In this document: positions 58,258-64,000 of the stretch, piece after piece
Layout: each line of letters opens with the position of its first letter
How positions within the stretch are numbered: the first letter of the stretch is position 1
Origin: Mesostigma viride
Taxonomy: Eukaryota > Streptophyta > Mesostigmatophyceae > Mesostigmatales > Mesostigmataceae
Length of the DNA stretch: 64,000 bases
Direction of reading: 5' to 3'
NCBI GenBank assembly: GCA_009746045.1
Contig: RPFO01000312.1
Span: 4,097,247-4,161,246 of the forward strand
Translations under genes and position numbers: made by a program
The notes under the pieces: model-generated
Told to the model about the DNA's origin: nothing
Database searches by the model: none
What the model saw: the letters and a program-made list of their open reading frames with translations, nothing else

Positions 58258-59794
58258 CGATGAATGGCGCCATGTACAAGAACAAGAACAACATCACCAA
58301 CAAGGTCCATGTGGCAGTACCACAGGAGGCGATTGGGGCAGATTAATTAGAGCGTTGCAAGGGGTGGGGGGAAGGATGTTGTGTGCCAGCGCACGCACCG
58401 TGTCGCTGCATCAATAGCACCGCACATTGCCATCGCTTGCGCCTGGCTTCATGCTGGTGCTTTAGTCCCACCTATGATGTCCCCCTCTTATCTCTCTCAT
58501 TCTGTCCCATTGTCACCTGCTACTACTATGCAATCAGCTTGTCTAGTTGCCCAGGCTGTTCACTCCTGCTCGGCTTTTTATGGCCCAGCTATGTTCCCCC
58601 CAGATAAATGCAATGTCCTGACATTCTGGGTGCCGTCTGATTTTGTTAACTCCAATGTCGTCTGAATTTGTTAAGGCCGCACCAAAGAGAAAATAGAAAG
58701 TTTGACCCCCATAAAGGTTCGCCGGCTGGGTTCGCCGGGGCTGACGAACCAGTCTGATCATTCCCACGGTCCAAAGGAACGGTTTAACTCACCTGTAGCG
58801 ACAAGCCGAGTCCCCGGCAACTTAGTGCAGCGGAAGCCATATGACCTTCCCAAGAAATTGAGAATAAAGTAAGTACACCTGAATTGCAACCTTCAATGGC
58901 TGCGGCAAAAACTCCGGTTCTCGTTGTTACGTCACGCGTAGGGATTTCTAGAGAAAGGGATAGTGCAGGTCGAATTATAACGTTTCGATTGACAGTTTTA
59001 CCGGGAAAATAAATCAGAGGCAGTAATATTTGGTACCCCGCGCGGTTGAATCAGGGTTGTTTTTCAGTGAAGGTCGCGCGGTTCAATCAGGGTTGTTTTT
59101 CAGTGAAGGTCGCCATCCCAATCACTAATAATGGCCACTAGTGACCAAAGCATCAACGGAGTGCGACACTCAAGCAATTGGAGTTTGATTCACGGGACAC
59201 TGGCCGTGAGTGGCTGAAATTGCGAACCCGATCGATAAACCCCCCTTACGATGCAGAATGCAGACACTAGCTTGGTGGCAATAGACAAGAGATAATCAGA
59301 AGGTTGACAATTCCTTCTGAGTATAAGCGAAATGACACAGCGACAGATAGGATTCTATCCGAATTCTATCCACAACGAAGATCTGGCCTGCCCATGCAAA
59401 AGCTACGTATAGTACTGGTGTCCACTGTGGCACTGTCCGCCCGTTCATGCGTGAAGTTAACCCCACCAACTCTGAGTCGCAGACCCGTACTCAATAATCC
59501 AGCCCTCGATGCTACTAACTACTGCCGCCCTTTCTCCCGAGGCTCCCCCGGGGCCAGATTGTGCGCCAAGGCTTCGCAGTGCGTATTGATGGCGATGGCT
59601 CCCAGATCTCCCACGCGTCAGCGCATAAAATCACGATAATGCGCGCGGACATTCGTTGACGGCCAAGTTTTCGAGCATTCTCCTGACATTTCCCATAGCC
59701 ACACACACAGAGCGCGCGTATCAAAAGCCTTTTACCAATTAAGAAAAAGCTGGCGCCACAGGAGGGCAGAACGTGAGAGGTGACTGGAGTGGTG
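58258..59794. other. Intergenic stretch between GNAT and the secreted-protein gene
   Basis: No gene is supported. A 36-bp direct repeat (ttgaatcagggttgtttttc plus agtgaaggtcg) lies at 59041-59112. The region should include the promoter of the gene at 59795; no clear TATA box is seen. Confidence 0.4.
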
Positions 59795-60592
59795 ATGGCT
59801 ACTCTCACCAGGCCTCTCGTCGTCCTGGTGGCCGTGGTGCTTATCGCGGTAGCTCTCCCTTTGGGCCATGCCGCTTCCGAAGTTAGCGTCGCTAACATTA
59901 CTCACATCACCCCCGGTGGAAATGGTCTGAGCGATACCAGTCGGCATTGGAACGTGCAGCTATTGAAATTTGACCCCGCCGATGGGACTTTGACGTCCGT
60001 GGTTGTCAGGGTTCAAGCTTCCCTATCGGTTACGTATACCTTCACGATTTCTAGCAGCGCGGCTGACGGTGTGGTAATTGCTCCTGAGCCTTCCGTCAGG
60101 ATGAAGGCAGACGCCTTCCTTAGACTGCCCGACGCGACGGATGACTGCGATGACTTCGGGTCTATCTCGATGTCTCCTGAATTTGATAGCGGCCCATTAT
60201 TTGTCCAGAACCGACAGCCAGAGGTAGCCTCCGAGCAGGTGTCGTCCTTTGTAAGGAAAGAAAGTACCGTAACCAGCATCGACTTTCCGGAGTGCATCGC
60301 TAAGAACTTTGTGTGCACAGTCTTTTCCCCGGAGCCCACCCCGGATTGCCAGGATTACGTCACCCTTAGCTTCGTGGCGTACATCTCCGAGTCGGTGGTC
60401 AACTACCCTCAAGGGATGTCGCTGGTGTCCAGCATCGCGGGCGCGGACATCCTCGCCGGTTTCGAGATTATTTATAACTACCGCCGTAAGTTTTGCCAAG
60501 AAACGGCCCGCATCCTTCTTGTCACGGCAGAAGCCGTTTTGCTCGTTGCCCCGATTGCCTTCATTGCCCTTGTCGCCCCTCTTGTGTGGTAG
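59795..60592 (+). CDS. Secreted or membrane-anchored hypothetical protein with C-terminal hydrophobic tail
   Basis: A single exon of 265 residues, with ATG at 59795. Residues 1-28 form a signal peptide (PLVVLVAVVLIAVALPLGHAASE). The mature part begins VSVANITHITPGG and has WNVQLLKFDPADGTLTSVVV, a pattern seen in extracellular beta-sandwich domains annotated as choice-of-anchor E. A final hydrophobic helix (ILLVTAEAVLLVAPIAFIAL) would anchor it, or act as a signal for lipid anchoring. Six Cys residues in the ectodomain could form disulfides. The function is not known. A TGTAA motif lies about 330 bp downstream (60926). Confidence 0.7.
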   Translation: MATLTRPLVVLVAVVLIAVALPLGHAASEVSVANITHITPGGNGLSDTSRHWNVQLLKFDPADGTLTSVVVRVQASLSVTYTFTISSSAADGVVIAPEPSVRMKADAFLRLPDATDDCDDFGSISMSPEFDSGPLFVQNRQPEVASEQVSSFVRKESTVTSIDFPECIAKNFVCTVFSPEPTPDCQDYVTLSFVAYISESVVNYPQGMSLVSSIAGADILAGFEIIYNYRRKFCQETARILLVTAEAVLLVAPIAFIALVAPLVW

Positions 60593-61734
60593 GGCCTGGC
60601 TGTCAAGTGCTGCATTGCACACATGTGTGGTCCCACATCCTTGCTGCGTGCCACTTCTCACCGCGCCGTATCTTGCGCTACTTGAGTTTCACATGTTGTG
60701 CTCGAGTGTCGCCAGGTGATGGTCATCGGATGAGACCTTGCGCCCGGTGGAGGTGCGAGACCGAATATGAACGTGCGGGCCTAGGTAGTGAGTGTGAGGT
60801 GAAAAGGCGCTGGTTTCTTGGGCTGCGGTACATGGACGGTCTTGGATGACGGTCTTGGTCCCCAGCTGCTGTGGACATGGTTTTGTGGCGGTCTTGGATG
60901 TGACCGGATGCTGTGGGGTGCGTACTGTAAAGCTTTACAGTGCTCGTATATGCATCCTACATCACATGGTAGCGAGCATCTGCTTGCAGCCGCGTTCCAT
61001 CACATCCGCGTATCACATATCATGGGGCGTCGGCCAGCTGGCCACGCTGTATCCACGAGGGTAGGGATACACCACTTGCATAGTTGCAAAGCGTGCGTTG
61101 CCTTGAAGGTGCCTGTGCCGGTAGCTCTGCGGAACCCCATGCCCTCGTCTGGTGCTGGCCAACCCTCTCTGTTGACATTCTTTACCTCCTGCATGCAAAT
61201 CCTGCATGCAAATCCTGCTTGCACCCCTGCTTGTGTGCTCTTGGCGCGCGTTCTGTCTGCGCATTCCTGCCGGAATGCCCGTGCTTGGGCGTTCTTGCTT
61301 TCTCGTTCTTGATTGTGTGCTCCTGCTTGCGTGTCCTTGACTGCACGCCCTTGCTTGCGCGCCATGCCACCCGCTTGCCATCCCGCAGCTCCCCCCGGTG
61401 TCAAGCGCCCAAGCCAGTCAAGCACACGTTCTAGCTCGCACGGGGGTGGCTCCCATGGGGGTGGCGACCCGCTGCGCCACCTGGCACACCGTGGCCTGCT
61501 GCCACCGCGGCACACCCACTCCCACCACAGCGGCAGGGGCCTGCTCCACCACCTTCAAACAGGTACTGCCTGTGCTACTGTTGTCACGTGCCGCATGCTG
61601 CCCCCTGCCACATGCCTCATCTTTCTTCTGGATCTCAGCATTGGCGTGCGCTTATTTTCCATAGTTGGCTTGCCTCGGTGTCTATTCGGGTACCAGTATA
61701 GCCGATTACCTATACGGGGCACGCCCTTACACCC
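60593..61734. other. Stretch without an assigned gene
   Basis: Contains a gcgttcttgctt and cttgcttgcgtg imperfect repeat (about 61200-61370). One open stretch, 61389-61561, has a good acceptor (catcccgcag) and donor (CAAACAG then GTACTG) and might be an exon, but its frame and partners could not be set. Confidence 0.35.
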
Positions 61735-62190
61735 ACCCACATGTCTTATATAAGGGTTAGAGTATCCTCCGATTGTCTCCTGCATGGTGGTTTGTGCGTC
61801 TGCCCACTTACTTGCCCGCCCGCCCACCCACATGTCTTGTATATGGGTTAGAGTATCCTCCGATTGTCTCCTTCATGGTGGTTTGTGCGTCTGCCCACTT
61901 ACTTGCCCGCCCGCCCACCCACATGTCTTATATAAGGGTTAGAGTATCCTCCGATTGTCTCCTACATGGTGGTTTGTGCGTCTGCCCACTTACTTGCCCG
62001 CCCGCCCACCCACATGTCTTATATAAGAGTTAGAGTATCCTCCGATTGTCTCCTTCATGGTGGTTTGTGCGTCTGCCCACTTACTTGCCCGCCCGCCCAC
62101 CCACATGTCTTATATAAGAGTTAGAGTATCCTCCGATTGTCTCCTACATGGTGGTTTGTGCGTCTGCCCACTTCCTTGCCCGCCCGCCCA
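61735..62190. repeat. 90-bp tandem repeat, five copies, most with TATATAAG
   Basis: The unit includes cccacccacatgtcttatat, then aagggttagagtatcctccg, then attgtctcct.catggtgg and tttgtgcgtctgcccactta. Copies start near 61735, 61826, 61917, 62007 and 62098. Four units contain tatataag; the second has gtatatgg at this place. Differences between copies are few, so the expansion is recent. Confidence 0.9.
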
Positions 62191-64000
62191 CCGCCCTTCC
62201 TCTGGTTTGGTGCGCGCGCCCACCACGTGCCCTTGTGCGCCCGTGGATGTGTGATGGCATAAGGTGATGAAGAGGAGGAAGCGATCAGCGGTGCTACAGG
62301 GCTGGCGTGGGATGACCACCCGCTGCCACTGGACACACGTCTGCGTGCTCAGCAAGCAGCGGGGGGTGGACGCAGGGCATGGCGCCGGCTGGGATGAGGA
62401 GGGCGAGGGGCTGGGCAGGGCAGAGGTGGGGGGGTTGAGGTGGGTCACGCCCCCGCCCACTTAGCACCACCGCGCACGCCCACTGCCCAGCCCAGCTTGT
62501 CTTTATGCTGGCACCCCGGCCGCTTGTCTGCTGTGGTCGTGAACATCTGCTCTCTGGGGATGGCTTTCGTGAGCGCGCGAACGGCACATACTAGTTTGAG
62601 GGCGCCTGCTTCACAGCTGGGAGAGCGTTGGCTCCTGCAGCGCACATGAGTGACAACGCCCTGTTGTGGGTGTGTCATGCGCAGGGGTTGGTGTGCGACT
62701 GTCGGAGTGCCGCCTCTCCTCCAACGTTGTCAGGGTTGCTTTGCGAAGCCGTGGTCCTCTAGTCCTCTGGTGTGGGCTGTCGTACGAGGGCGGGGCGTAC
62801 CTGTGGAGCAGGGGGGGGGGGGGGGGGGGGGGGCAGGGCGAGGGGGGGGGGCAACGTCGGACCCGGCTTGCTAGTATTTGGAGTTCCTTCTAGTAATCTG
62901 TTGTGCATGGCCACAAACCGTACTATACGGCCATGGGTGGGCTTTGTTACAGTATTGTCGGGGTGGCTGCTTCATATTGTTCAAGGCGGATAGGAGAGGG
63001 AAAGGATATGGACAAGGAAGCGCCTGATGGATGGAGTGGTTGCGTTGGCACGGTGGCACGCGTACACTGTATCGCTTGCGTGGGGACAGGCTACCGCATG
63101 GTCAGGTTCAACATTCTCACCATCCTTGTTATAATAGTACATGTGCTGGGAACCGGTATGCCCGCAAAGCAAGCGGCTGCATATGGTATGGGACTCCGGG
63201 TGGTCCCGTTGGCAGTTGATGCCCTAGAGAGAGATAGACCAGAGAGTGATGGATGCCTGGACATGCGCGGCATGGGCGCGTGGGCCGTATCGGTGTCCTG
63301 TGGCGGTGTGGGCGCGGCACATTCGTCTCGTTAGCCGTACCGGTTGGAAAGTCAGGCGACACACTTCCTTTACGATTCCTTTTGCCCATGGCCCTTGGCT
63401 GACGCAGCAAACCCGCTACATGCCGTGCACATGTCCTGGCCTTGCTCGCGCATGGTGCCCCTATATGTTTGCGCACGCCCCTTCTTGCTTATCCGTGCGC
63501 CCTATGCTCGTATGGACCACATCAGTGCGCAGCGGGGGGAGGGCAAAACGCCTTGTGCACAGCAACCACGGTACGTTGACCGTGTGCGTTTGCTGTGTTC
63601 GGGTTGGGCAGGCGTGGTTGGTGGTGTGGGCGGATGGGATGTGGATGGTTAGGTGGCATGTGTGGGTAGGTGGCATGGGTGGCTAGGTGGGATGGGTTGT
63701 CAGGGGGCTGAGGAGGGAGGGAGGGAGGGAGATGTGTGTGTGTATCATGTGGTTGCGGTGAGGATGATGATCGTGCCGAAGTGGAGAGTGTGAAGGGTGG
63801 CCAGGTGCCGCATGTCAGCGACTTGGCGATCGTTCCCTGCATACAGATGAGTCGCTTTCGGGCGACAAAAGGAAGAGACATGCATGTGTGCGCCCACCAC
63901 GCTTGCCTGCATTGGTCAGAAAAGGCTGGTTGAATTGTCTTGCCATGGTTTGTCCAATTTCTATACTGTCCACTTTTGATGTCAAGGTGCTTTCCATCTC
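62191..64000. other. Stretch without an assigned gene
   Basis: G-runs lie at 62811-62835 and 62844-62852. Several open stretches exist (for example 62265-62425 and 62903-63334), but no chain of splice-consistent exons or known motif was found. Confidence 0.35.

Noticed and set aside
56598-58417. Long Gly- or Pro-rich ORFs over the pentamer array
   Set aside because: These are artefacts of stop-free pentamers; the real coding sequence at the left end is the GNAT exon in another frame.
61389-61561. Exon of an additional gene
   Set aside because: The splice borders are good, but two frames are open, no neighbouring exon joins and no motif is present.
62265-62425. Exon reading AWDDHPLPLDTRL or its minus-strand alternatives
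   Set aside because: Both strands are open because of high GC, and no partner exon or domain was found.

Overview
This is a eukaryotic nuclear window with spliced genes (GT-AG introns in matched phases), long tandem satellites, LINE-type and Ty3-type retroelement remains and a decayed plastid rpoB fragment. A green alga or other member of Viridiplantae fits best. The grounds are the plastid-type RpoB remnant, a plant-style GNAT and a plant-type alpha/beta hydrolase. The species cannot be fixed from the sequence alone, and no database was consulted.

Layout. 0-2.3 kb: Cys/His-rich and coiled-coil reading frames, the rpoB remnant (about 1.13-1.64 kb, minus), a 79-bp minisatellite and a candidate small exon. 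2.8-16.2 kb: an unrecognised multi-exon plus-strand gene, called gene A here. Its first intron is about 8 kb and holds a 7.3-kb CCTTGT hexanucleotide array nested in a 46-bp satellite; its second intron holds the same 46-bp satellite. Its reading frame changes by -1 four times, each time at a G-run. 16.2-23.1 kb: a retroelement block, with a 5'-truncated Ty3 polyprotein ending in a PHD finger, a LINE RT fragment carrying a short inserted element, and a second, longer LINE ORF. 23.6-30.6 kb: a plus-strand NAD(P)-binding SDR/epimerase-like gene. 31-32.4 kb: short repeats and LINE debris. 33.6-39.6 kb: a complete seven-exon alpha/beta-hydrolase gene (minus). 40.6-49.3 kb: an eleven-exon PCF11-like mRNA 3'-end processing factor (plus). 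51-53.6 kb: more short repeats and a decayed LINE. 53.8-56.8 kb: a GNAT acetyltransferase (minus), with a 1.3-kb G-rich pentamer array at its 5' side. 59.8-60.6 kb: a single-exon secreted or membrane protein. 60.6-64 kb: tandem repeats and no gene I can assign.

The genes look like unrelated housekeeping or metabolic loci. The hydrolase and PCF11 are head to head across about 1.1 kb. SDR/hydrolase and PCF11/GNAT are tail to tail, and mobile-element debris collects in the gaps. Exon chains for the hydrolase, PCF11, gene A and GNAT were joined by hand from splice signals. The hydrolase chain (1005 nt, all phases matching) is the most secure. The strongest unusual signals are the nested satellite architecture of gene A, its serial G-run frame changes, a roughly 205-bp dispersed element in three copies, and PCF11 splice sites that are embedded in tandem repeats.
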